From the NCBI GenBank assembly GCA_030704615.1, contig CM060732.1, positions 67,127,053-67,191,052 on the forward strand: a stretch of 64,000 nt of DNA. The letters run 5' to 3'. The notes below the pieces were generated by a model. It was not told the DNA's origin. It ran no database searches and saw only the letters and a program-made list of their open reading frames with translations. The translations under genes and the position numbers were made by a program. Below are positions 37,065 through 45,738 of the stretch, one piece after another (within the stretch, counting starts at the first letter, position 1; every line of letters begins with the position of its first letter). The DNA comes from Takakia lepidozioides (Eukaryota > Streptophyta > Takakiopsida > Takakiales > Takakiaceae).

Positions 37065-37460
37065 CTTGTGGAAAGGTCGAGGATGATGACCATAATTGGA
37101 AAAAAATGGAGTTTGCTTGGTCGAAGAATGTATAGTGTTGTTGTAGGCAAACTCAGCCAATGACAGAAGGTCCGTCCAATTATCTTGGTGATAATTTATC
37201 GTACAGCGAAGATACTACTCCAAAATCTGGTTTACACGTTCGGTTTGACCATCAGTCTGTGGATGATTAGCTGTAGAGATGTTGATCTTAGTATCCAATA
37301 TGTGAAATAATCCCCTCCAGAAATTTGATATGAACTGTGGTCCTCGATCAGATACGATGTCCTTCGGGAATCCATGAATGCGATAGATATTATTGAAGAA
37401 GAGTCTTGCAGTTTCCTCGCCGGTAACCGTCTTATTACATGGAATGAAATGTGTCATCTT
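37065..37460 (-). mobile_element. Ty3/gypsy integrase fragment
   Basis: Minus-strand coding relic of the integrase core: MTHFIPCNKTVTGEE, FPKDIVSDRGPQFISNFW (second catalytic Asp) and TANHPQTDGQTERVNQ (catalytic Glu). Later parts ([15 protein letters not shown]) follow after a stop. The zinc-binding N-terminus and first catalytic Asp are missing. Just beyond 37460 the sequence switches to copia reverse transcriptase on the same strand. Confidence 0.88.
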
Positions 37461-37464
37461 CGTT

Positions 37465-38712
37465 TACCAGAAAGTAACTGAATTTTTTGTTCCAAGTGCA
37501 AGATGTTTGTTTCAGTCCATACAAGCTCTTCTTGAGGAAACATATATTTTTTCCTCAACTACCTCCGAAATAAACCCTTCTGGCTGTGTCATGTAGATTT
37601 CCTCTTCGAGATCTCCATTCAATCTAACGTTGTCTTCACATCAAATTGGACTATGTCCATGTCAAGAGCTGCAACAATTGCTAAGATCGTTGTGATTGAG
37701 TCAATTTCACCACCGGGGCAGTTCTCTTTGTAGTCTAAGCTCTTCTAGAGGAAACATATATTTTTCCCTCATCTACCTCCGAAATGAGCCCTTCTGGCTA
37801 TGCCATGTAGATTTCCTCTTCGAGATCTCCATTCAATCTAAACGTTGTCTTTACATCAAATTGGACTATCTCCATGTCAAGAGGTGCAACAATTGCTAAG
37901 ATCGTTGTGATTGAGTCAATTTCACCACCGGGGCAAAGTTCTCTTCCTAGTCTATCCCTGTTTGTTGAGAATAGCCCTTCGCGACCAGCCGAGCTTTGTG
38001 GTGTTTGACAGACCCGTCAGAATTCCTCTTCGTTTTGAAAACCCACTTACATTTTATTGTTCTTCTTCCCGGGGGGTAGCTCTTCAAGCACCCAAGTCTT
38101 GTTCTTTATGAGGGAATCATATAGTTCCTCATTCATTGCTGTCACCCACTCTCGACTCTTCTTTGCTTCATCATAATCTCTCGGTTCATCTGAGTCTGTT
38201 TCTGCCACATGCATGCATATGAGTTCTTAGCCCCTAACTCCCACTCTACATATCGGCTAGGTGCTTTTCTCACTATTTGTGGACACTAATGAACTGTTTT
38301 GGTAATGACTCTTAACTCATTATGAGCATCCATACCACTTGCAGTTGTATCGAGTTCTGCAGAAGTGGATCGCGGCTGCATCCTCTCACTCGAGCTTGGT
38401 CTCGTCTCGATGACCTCTTGAGTATTAAACAATTTCGCCCTCATTGTTCTCACTCTCCACATGTAGTTGCACTTCAATTCCCGTGTCAGATTGCTAAGTC
38501 TATTGCTTCTCATCTTCTAAGATTTCATGCAACAAGACATCACGGCTGAAAGTTATCATCATCTTCACAAGATTCCACAAGTGATATCTTTGCTTCTTTC
38601 ACTATAGCCAACAAGCAAATGCTTCTCGCTTTTCGGCTCCATCTTCTTGCGAAGTTGCTTTGGAACATGAATAAAAACACTGCATCCAAACACACGCATG
38701 TATGAGACTATA
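37465..38712 (-). mobile_element. Ty1/copia retrotransposon, 3' part (integrase end and RT)
   Basis: Read on the minus strand from 38712 downward. The integrase C-terminal region comes first (MRVFGCSVFIHVPK, then KHLLVGYSE), then the RT start (AMNEELYDSLIKNKTWVLEE) and the RT core (DMDIVQFDVKT, GDLEEEIYM, KSLYGLKQ). Stops and shifts are frequent. The RT core segment is present twice in tandem. Its upstream end at 38712 is the insertion point of the CACTA element; the other half of this element lies at 45739-48060. Confidence 0.85.
37537..37960. repeat. Tandem duplication of the copia RT core
   Basis: About 37537-37750 and 37755-37960 are near-identical copies, period about 215 bp. Both encode the QFDVKT - LEEEIYM - PEGF part of reverse transcriptase on the minus strand. 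They differ by point changes and one-base indels. Confidence 0.85.
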
Positions 38713-38972
38713 CACTACAAACAGATCTTGGCTTTAACGTATGTTACATTTGCCCAGTCGTAGCATATCTGTCTGCAAAATGCAAGGGGGCAATCCTGGT
38801 TGCCAATTGCGGCCACCAAAAGTCGTATATGCCACTTTGTACCTCCGCCACATCAGGATCTGTGATCAAACACATTTGACAAGATAGGGGAAGATGGTAG
38901 ATACGAAGTGTGAGCAATTAGCCACCATCTAATTCAAGGATGAGGTACAACTGTGGTGAGTTAAGCACGTAC

Positions 38973-39093
38973 TTGATCTCCGTTAGCAAGCTGGCGCCAA
39001 TATACACGCCCGAAGCCTCCTTCCCCCAGCTTGTTGTCGTAGTTGAAGTTGTTTGTGGCTGCGTGTAACTCTCTCAATGAAAATATGTTGTTC
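38973..39093 (-). pseudogene. Captured exon of a PTI1-like protein kinase
   Basis: One exon of 121 bp bounded by AG (at 39094-39095, minus strand) and GT (38972-38971). It encodes [20 protein letters not shown] followed by the glycine-rich ATP loop [10 protein letters not shown] and ends at NGDQ, the usual exon border before the catalytic lysine in PTI1-like receptor-like cytoplasmic kinases. The rest of the kinase is missing on both sides. Splice signals and frame are intact, suggesting fairly recent capture from a functional gene. PTI1-like kinases act in immune and stress signalling at the plasma membrane. Confidence 0.8.
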
Positions 39094-39229
39094 CTTTTAT
39101 TTGTGTACAAAAATTTGAAGCTTGACGCAGTTAATTGTTTATTTGTTGTGGGAAGAATTTTTAACAATGTTGCTAGGATGGTGAAGACTGGGCTTTTCAA
39201 TTTGTTGGGATGGTACACGACACTGTAGA

Positions 39230-40095
39230 AAACCTACCCTTCGCATTTGTTGAATGCTAGGATGACGTGGCATGGGAATGTATGACTGCACTAGTATTCA
39301 CAACTACACGTGACGATTGTTGGTTGCCCAATGAATGTCTATGTGGCAAAGATAAATGGATGAAATAGAATGAGGACGTGACTGCAAATGACGACGTGTC
39401 TACATATCATTGCTCGCGTGTTGAAATATTGTGGTGTATTGGATGTAAGTGCATCTAACGGCTACAAATGATACGACTTCGAGGGTGACGTCGACGTACT
39501 GTGATTTATTTTAAATTGTAAGTGGTTTCAACAACTTCACTAGCAACTACACATATATTTTAAATTGATGTAATTTAAAAATATATATTAGTAATTAAAT
39601 AGAATATACAGTCATTTTAACTACTGATTTAATGACTATAAATATATATACCATAGCCTCCTATGTGGTCCAGCACTTATTAATTGCAAAAATGAGAAAT
39701 TGAAATATTTGAAAATTATCAAGCTCAGGTGTTGAAAAAAACAATTTCATTGTTTTCACATAAAATGTGCTATAGAAACTGAGTTTTATGAACATACTAT
39801 GACTTTGTTGAAATTGTGGAAATTAAGTTTGGAAGTGCCGGACCTCAATTCTTTCAAAAAAGAATTATTCAGGCTTCACGGTGTCGAATCGCATAGGAGG
39901 CTACTGTATATACAAATATATAAAGCTAAAAATACCTTCACATAATAACATGGAATATATAATCATTTTATATACAGTTAGGGTGCAAAACGTTCAAAAA
40001 CTTCAAAAAGTTGGCTCGAATTTAGGGTTGCTAGGTCGCAGAGTGGCTGGGACTTGTTTTTTTGGGTTTGCGTCTTCTTAGTGCCAAAGCATCAT
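39230..40095. other. CACTA interior, AT-rich, no gene seen
   Basis: AT-rich sequence between the captured kinase exon and the tandem repeats, with no recognisable coding content. Confidence 0.4.
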
Positions 40096-40097
40096 GA

Positions 40098-40665
40098 TAG
40101 CAGGCCGTGTTTCAATCTCTACCCGCTCGAAGGAATGTACCGTGGCCGCTCTCACAGACCTATCCGACATTACCTGACTATAGACACAAATAGCACATAC
40201 AAGAGTCTTTTTCATAATGTACGATTGAAGAAGATTGTCCATCGTGCAAATGTGGGTTCTCGGCTCCTGTTAGTACCATGATTTGGTATTCTACCTGATG
40301 TTTACAAGGTTCTTGGGAGAGTCAGCTTTGTCTTAGCAGGTCGTGTTTCAATCTCTGCCCGCTCAGTTGCACCGTGGTGGTTCTCACGGACCAATCCGAC
40401 ATCACCTTACTATGGATACAAGCAGCACACACAAGATGTACGATGTGAAGAAGTTTGTCCATCCTGCAAATGTGGTCTGTTGGCTCCTGGTAGTACCATG
40501 ATTTGGTTTTCTTCCTGATGTTTACAAGGTTTTTGGGAGAGTCAGCTTGGTCTTAGCAGGCCAGGTTACAATCTCTGCCTGCTCAGCTGCACCATGGTGG
40601 TTCTCACAGACCAATCCGACAGTACCTGACTACCGTACACAAGCAGCACACACAAGAGGTTCTTT
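40098..40665. repeat. Three tandem copies, about 220-236 bp unit
   Basis: Units start at TAGCAGG at 40098, 40334 and 40554; the third is truncated near 40665. Shared words include CAATCTCT, CCGCTC, TCTCACRGACC, ATCCGACA and GATGTTTACAAGGTT. The coding origin, if any, is not recognised. Confidence 0.85.
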
Positions 40666-40724
40666 GGGTTGATGGACGGTCCAATCCTCCATGGGTCATG
40701 ACACAAGGTCAAGGTCGACAATGT

Positions 40725-40915
40725 GGTGAGGGCACCTTCTTCTTCAACCTCTTTCTACCTGTTTTATCCTCTCATCAGCTCGGCCCTAAGATTCATATTG
40801 AATTCTGTAAATTAGCTCGTTTGGTGGTGGTTAGGAGTGACTTTGACAAGTTACTGACAATGTGGCAGTGGGAAAGTATCCAAAAACAAATCTAACATAG
40901 ATGAGGAGAAGCTCG
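40725..40915. repeat. Dispersed repeat R2, copy 1
   Basis: About 180 bases similar to 44335-44515 in the same orientation, both ending in GAAAGTATCCAAAAACA followed by ATGAGGA. In the second copy the sequence runs into an OSB-like coding piece, so R2 may be intron or coding DNA from that captured gene. Confidence 0.75.
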
Positions 40916-40974
40916 TTGGTGGATCTATGGTGGTTTTGGAGTGATTTTGACGTGTTACTGTAGGTAGGGTTAGG

Positions 40975-41120
40975 GCGTCATGTCAGCTGCTTCAGCTGCT
41001 AGCTGTAGCAAGGCTGAGGATGTATTCACGATTTGTACATAAGCATGGATAGCTGAAGGAGTGCAGGGATAGATTGTAGGTCCAGATTCATCCGAGAGGC
41101 CCGGATTTCAAGCTCCAGAT
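40975..41120. repeat. Dispersed repeat R1, copy 2
   Basis: Related to 5275-5405 and 44151-44228: GCATGGATAGCTGAAGG, GATTCATCCGAGAGG and CCGGATTTCAAGCTCCAGAT. It sits immediately before PPR coding sequence. Confidence 0.75.
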
Positions 41121-41126
41121 CGTATG

Positions 41127-41700
41127 TCTGTCTCTTGCTTAAGTGAAAGATGAAAGGTCTGGAAGCTGGAAACAGGTGCACACTCACATTATCCAAAGTT
41201 GATTCACGCCAAATGTTTTTCTACTCAACACCCTTGTCAACATGTATGTTAAGTGTGTGGAGCATCATGGATGCTCACCAAGTTTTCCACAGAGTGCCTC
41301 AACGATCTTTGATCACGTGGAATATAATGTTGGCAGGATTTACCAAGGATGGGTGTGGTACGAATGCTTTGGAGACCTATGAGCAACTGCTGCGCGAAGG
41401 GTGAAGCCCAACCACATCACGTTTGTTTGTGTTTGCAATGTGTGTGCAAGGCTGGGAGCTCTAGAAAAGGGGAAAGAGGTCCATGGTGACATCGTCAAAG
41501 CTGGATTTGTACCAGATGTCATTCTGAACCCTGCCCCGGTGGACATGTATGCCAAATGTGGGTGCATTGAGGATGCCAAGGGAGTGTTCAACACTATGGC
41601 TCAATGAGATGTGGTGTCGGAAGCTCAACCACATCATGTTTGTGTGCGTTTGTAGTGCGTGTGCAAGCCTGACAGCCCTAGAAAACACATGCAGGTCATC
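41127..41700 (+). pseudogene. PPR protein fragment (captured)
   Basis: Consecutive PPR-type repeats are legible: HQVFHRVPQRSLITWNIMLA, VKPNHITFVCVCNVCARLGA, GKEVHGDIVKAGFVPDVILN and VDMYAKCGCIEDAKGVF. A second piece (NHIMFVCVCSACASLTALE) repeats the NHITFVCVCN part near 41629. Frame breaks and missing residues make it non-functional. Plant PPR proteins of this PLS style bind organellar RNA for editing or splicing. The left part matches the remnant at 5000-5225 outside the element. Confidence 0.82.
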
Positions 41701-41739
41701 CATGATGTCCTCCCCCATGTCTCACAGACTGGAAACAAG

Positions 41740-41882
41740 TTCAGGGAAGTTTTCTGCCTAACTTCATTTTCATCAGACAATTTCATGGCAGCAGACATGG
41801 CTTTGGCCACTACAGCCTCTAAGTTAGATTTATCCAGCAGACTTGCGGATCCAGATTCAGATCCTTGAGAATTTTTGGGCAT
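41740..41882 (-). other. Possible further captured coding piece, unidentified
   Basis: A minus-strand frame reads [20 protein letters not shown] and MKLSDENEVRQ, with balanced amino-acid use. It fills the gap between the PPR and DnaE pieces. No family is recognised and it may be chance. Confidence 0.2.
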
Positions 41883-41891
41883 CCATGCAGG

Positions 41892-43614
41892 GGTTCAGCT
41901 ACAGGGTCATTGGTGGCGTATGCACTCTCGATCATTGGCATTGACCCTGTCAAGCATGGTCTCTATTATCCTCTCCCAAGTGCATGTTTGTGAACCTTGA
42001 TTGATGACAGCTCATATAGCCTCTACTTGCTATATTTACTACTCAACAAGGTTTTCATATGTGTAATGCTGAAGCAATAACTGAACCTGGACACGGACGC
42101 CAAGTCCAGGAGCTGTGAGACACAAGCTAAACTTGTTGCTGACATGGGGGTTGGGCATGCAGGGCTCCTATTTGAATGGTTTTTGAATGAGGAACGGCAG
42201 TCGTTGCCTGATATTGACACTGACTTTTGTCTTGAGCAGTGTGACAAGGTGGGTACAATGCCACAGAACTCTGCAAGCCCCAATACACCTGCATGTACGT
42301 GGGAAGTACCGTTAGGAGGGAAGACGGTTGACAGCTGGAGGGGAACAGGATGGCGCAACAAAGTGAATGAATTGTGCTGACAGAAACAGAGGCTGTTACA
42401 AGATGTAATTAAAGGAACTTTATGCCTTGGATTTTCTCCCGTAAAATGAACTAAAGCTGACGAGGGATGCCACAAGTGATTGCATATGTTACCAACAAAT
42501 ATGGAGAGGACCAGGTAGCACAAATCGCAACATTGACACGATTGACATCAAAAGCTGTATTGAAAGATGTGGGGTGTATGCTGGGGAAGCCCGTGAATGT
42601 GCTGAGTTGATCGAGCTGGTCAAGAACTGTGTTTGATGTTTGGTTTCTCTAATTTAATGGTTTGGAGGTCCAATTTCACTTTATCTCCTTTTGGCATGTT
42701 TCACCTTACTTGAGGCCTTGGTTAAATTGATCTTGTGTCAGTTTATTGTGCTTCACCTGCTTTTATATGATTTCACCCGGGGATAAAATATATAGATGGA
42801 TGGTAACAGGTGCCAAGTATTTGTGGGAAGACTATGAAGTTGGCAAACATGATAATAGGCAACTCTCCCTCCAAGAAGTTTGTCAAGCGCTATCATGAGA
42901 ACTTGGAGGTTCATCCCTAATTGATTTCATGTTATCTTTGCTTAGCAGGTGGAACACAGTGATTTCCTCATCTTTTTCCTTGTGATCTGATTCTCATTCT
43001 GGGTAGGGTTTTAACCTTCGACATAAGTAAACATACAGTTTTTCTGTGTTCTGATTCCAGCTTCGGCTCGTTGAAATGTGAGCCAATACAGGATTGTCAA
43101 TCTGTATGTCTCCCCTCATGAATACAAGCTATATAGCTATATCGACATTATCCAAGGTCTCTTGGGAAGGTCTTGATGCTGACTCAAATCTATACTGATG
43201 GGGCAGGTGAAGGCGTGGGTAGACATGGCCATGGCATTGGAGGACACTCATAAGAGCTTTGGTGTGCATCCAACAGGCGTGGTCATTGCTCCTGCATCCT
43301 TCCCTCTGGCTAAGGTCATTCTCCCCAGGATTATTGACCCCGATTATTGACCCATGCAGGTAGTTCCCTTACGGCATGCCCTTGGTGAGAAGGGCATGGT
43401 GGTCACCGAGTACACAATGGATGGAGTTGAGGCCCTGGGTTTGCTGAAGATGGACGTGTTGGGTCTGAAGAATCTCACTTTGATAGCACTTGTTTACAAG
43501 CAGCTGGTGCATGATAACTATGGCTTAGAGCTGGTGCCATTGGAGAAGCTACCCACTAACAATATCAAAACGTTTGAGCTTCTTGCAGGTGGTCAACTTG
43601 ACGGTATATTCCAG
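41892..43614 (+). pseudogene. dnaE-like: DNA polymerase III alpha (DnaE-type) gene fragment with introns
   Basis: Five colinear exons: 41892-41958 ([19 protein letters not shown]), 42163-about 42250 (FEWFLNEERQ, PDIDTDFC), 42477-about 42625 ([20 protein letters not shown]), 43207-43314 (SFGVHPTGVVIAPAS) and 43360-43614 (VVTEYTMDGVEALGLLKMDV, then LGLKNLTLIA, ending GIFQ at a GT donor). Order and spacing follow bacterial C-family polymerases. The equivalents of E. coli catalytic D401, D403 (PDIDTDF) and D555 (LLKMDVLGL) are all kept. Exons 1-2 join cleanly through a phase-1 GT-AG intron. The PHP domain and the C-terminal third are absent, and exon 3 has a frameshift before AELIELVKN, so this is a captured, dead fragment. 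The intron before the last exon would be only about 45 bp. Confidence 0.85.
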
Positions 43615-43639
43615 GTTTGGTTTGCTTCTCTCTTCTGAC

Positions 43640-44080
43640 TAGACAAACATATTGCAAGGTGCAGCAGAATAGAACTTGCATCAGAGTGGGAAGTTTCAAG
43701 AGGCTAACAAATGTTGACCACCTCGGAATAGAAGCCTTCTATACTCATACCTTGTCTCCTTTTGAACACGACCATGAACCCTTTCTGAACAAAAGGCTGG
43801 GGAGCTCTTCTATTCAGGCTATCCAGCTGAAACTCAACTGCTAAAAAACTACATTGCTTGAGGCTGGACAAACTTCCTTACAAAAACGTGTTAAAGTCTC
43901 CTTTCACTGGACCCTAACGCCGGGTGGTGGTCTACCACTTCCACTGGACGACATATACGCTGAAGTATAATAAGAACTTGACCACACAGTCTTATAACTC
44001 AAGAGTACAGATATGCAATTGCTTGCCTTGTAACATGGTCTGTAGAACTCTACAAATCTCACCAGCTTGTCATGTGTGTA
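43640..44080. other. CACTA interior, no gene seen
   Basis: No continuation of DnaE was found after 43614. The open frame at 43617-43844 has no recognisable content. Confidence 0.4.
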
Positions 44081-44150
44081 AAGAGGTGCATGGTTGCATC
44101 ACCAAAGCTGGAATTGTACCAGATGTGATTCTGAACAATACCCTCCTGGG

Positions 44151-44228
44151 CATGGATAGCTGAAGGTGCAAGGATAGAGAGTGGGTGCAGATTCATCCAA
44201 GAGGGCCGGATTTCAAGCTCCAGATTAC
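44151..44228. repeat. Dispersed repeat R1, copy 3
   Basis: GCATGGATAGCTGAAGGTGC through GGCCGGATTTCAAGCTCCAG, similar to 5275-5405 and 40975-41120. It starts exactly where the PPR frame is interrupted. Confidence 0.75.
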
Positions 44229-44334
44229 CTATGATTCCCTGTGGAAGGATAGCTACAAGAAACCTGCATAGGTAGATGGTCAACTGGAAGCCGCAGCAGC
44301 AGCGGCACAATTGATAAAATCAGGCACTGCTAAT

Positions 44335-44515
44335 GAAGGCACCTACTTCAACACATGAGACCCTGTTTTTCCCTCTTATCAGAATCAGCCCTAAATTTCT
44401 ATGATGAATTCTGCAAGTTAGCTGGTTGAATGAATGTAGTTTGGAGTGACTTTGACATAATACTGCCAATGTGACAACATGAAAGTATCCAAAAACAGGT
44501 AACAGAGATGAGGAC
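44335..44515. repeat. Dispersed repeat R2, copy 2
   Basis: Partner of 40725-40915, same orientation. It leads directly into the frame DEDKVWNEYFFDPSQ. Confidence 0.75.
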
Positions 44516-44590
44516 AAGGTGTGGAATGAATACTTTTTTGACCCCAGTCAATGGTGGGACAACCGAGGCAAAAAGGTGTATGCTTGTCAA
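44495..44590 (+). pseudogene. Possible OSB-type ssDNA-binding protein piece
   Basis: The frame KVWNEYFFDPSQWWDNRGKK resembles the start of the PDF motif of plant organellar single-stranded DNA-binding (OSB) proteins, where a Trp-Phe-Phe / Pro / Trp-Trp-Asp-Asn-Arg pattern precedes PDFKHK. The PDF part itself is missing; the frame runs on into PPR sequence. OSB proteins act in mitochondria and plastids in recombination control. Resemblance is from memory of the motif and short, hence moderate confidence. Confidence 0.45.
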
Positions 44591-45196
44591 TTACCATTTG
44601 TCATTATGAACACTGCCCTGGTGGAAATGTATGCCAAATGTGGGTGCATCGAGGATGCAATGTGAGTGTTCAACACTATGGCTGAATGAGATGTCGTGTC
44701 ATGGAGTGCAATGCTTGCAGCCACCGCGCTACCTGTCAACACTTGACAACTCCCAAACCTCTAGTACTTGACTGCTAGAATGGGGTAAGGGTTCCCTACC
44801 TGCAATTTTCCATTTTGCACATATCCAGTTTGTGTAATGGTGCTTCGACATATTCTTAGCGATGTTAGTTTGTTTCACATATGTCAATATTGTTATTGCT
44901 ATTATATTACCTGAAAGCTTGCTCAAGTATCTTCTGCCGTTTTCGGGCTGAATGGCAGTTGAAGGTAGGTGAACAAGTCCGGCCAAGCCAGTGTATGCAT
45001 CTTCTGCTCAGGCATTTTGGTGTTTTCGTGTGCTTTCAATGTTGCTTTCATGTTTCAATGCTGCTAGAGTCAGGCCCATGACTACGGTCATGTACACGAC
45101 TATCTCCCATCCACATAGCTTACGCCACGTGCCACTTTCACCCCTCGTGTTTGTCCATATTCATGCCAGGTGCAGTATCCAGAGTGCGCCATGGAA

Positions 45197-45485
45197 GTCA
45201 TATGTTCCAGTCATAATGATCACCCCCCATCCTGCACAATTGACTCCATGTGTGGACCTGGGAGTAAATGTCCGAAGTCATATATGCCAGTCACGAAAGA
45301 CCCCCCTGCTCCATATTGTCATGTCCTATATTCTCCACGTGTAGTCATACATGCCAATCTTGGAAGACTCCCTCTCCTCACCCTGTCGTGCCACGTGTTG
45401 TTCTCGATATTTTCCATGTGTTGTCCTGGGGTTAATCTGCGGAAGTCGTATATGCCAGTCGTGAAGACCTCGTCGCCTTCCATTT
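45197..45485. repeat. CACTA subterminal repeats, right end
   Basis: The word GAAGTCATATATGCCAGTC and variants recur at about 45196, 45273, 45343 and 45444. A similar AAAGTCGTATATGCCAC lies at about 38818 near the left end. Short subterminal repeats are a known feature of CACTA ends, where TnpA-type proteins bind. Confidence 0.75.
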
Positions 45486-45738
45486 GACGTGACACGTGGC
45501 ATATCCCTTCCGTTCCATGTGAAGCTGACATGGATTCGTAGTCATTTACTACGGTCTTATCAATGGCTATGATTAGGCATCCCCGTTGCCACGTCAACAG
45601 TGAGCAGATACAACTCTATGGTGCTTACGACTCATTTGTCACAACTGACTGGGTTTATCTGACTGGGCAGTCATGCAGTCATAAAAGGCTGATACGACTT
45701 GAAAATAACATACATAAAAACCGGGATCTGTTGTAGTG

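Larger units (their letters stand above)
44085..44722 (+). pseudogene. Second PPR fragment, split by an insert
   Basis: 44085-44150 encodes KEVHGCITKAGIVPDVILNN, and 44607-44722 continues with NTALVEMYAKCGCIEDAM, a stop, VFNTMAE, a stop and DVVSWSAMLAA. Between them lie R1 copy 3 (44151-44228), R2 copy 2 (44335-44515) and an OSB-like piece. The two PPR parts would abut at NNT, so the middle 450 bp looks like an insertion. Stops make the fragment inactive. Confidence 0.75.
38713..45738. mobile_element. CACTA (En/Spm-type) transposon carrying host gene fragments
   Basis: The left end at 38713 is CACTACAAACAGATCTTGG. The complement of the right end is CACTACAACAGATCCCGG, and the inverted similarity continues for about 55 bases (GTATGTTA, GTCGTA). 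Both ends are flanked by ATA (38710-38712 and 45739-45741), the 3-bp target duplication typical of this superfamily. Taking out 7,026 bp plus one ATA brings two halves of a copia integrase frame into register with no bases lost. Subterminal copies of an AGTCGTATATGCCAG-like word lie near both ends. No TnpA or TnpD transposase is recognised, so it is probably non-autonomous. Inside are pieces of a PTI1-like kinase, PPR protein, DnaE polymerase and a possible OSB protein. Confidence 0.93.

Noticed and set aside
41892-43614. Bacterial contamination or a plastid insertion as the source of the DnaE sequence
   Set aside because: The piece lies inside a precisely bounded plant transposon and is interrupted by GT-AG introns that join in phase; land-plant plastid genomes carry no dnaE.
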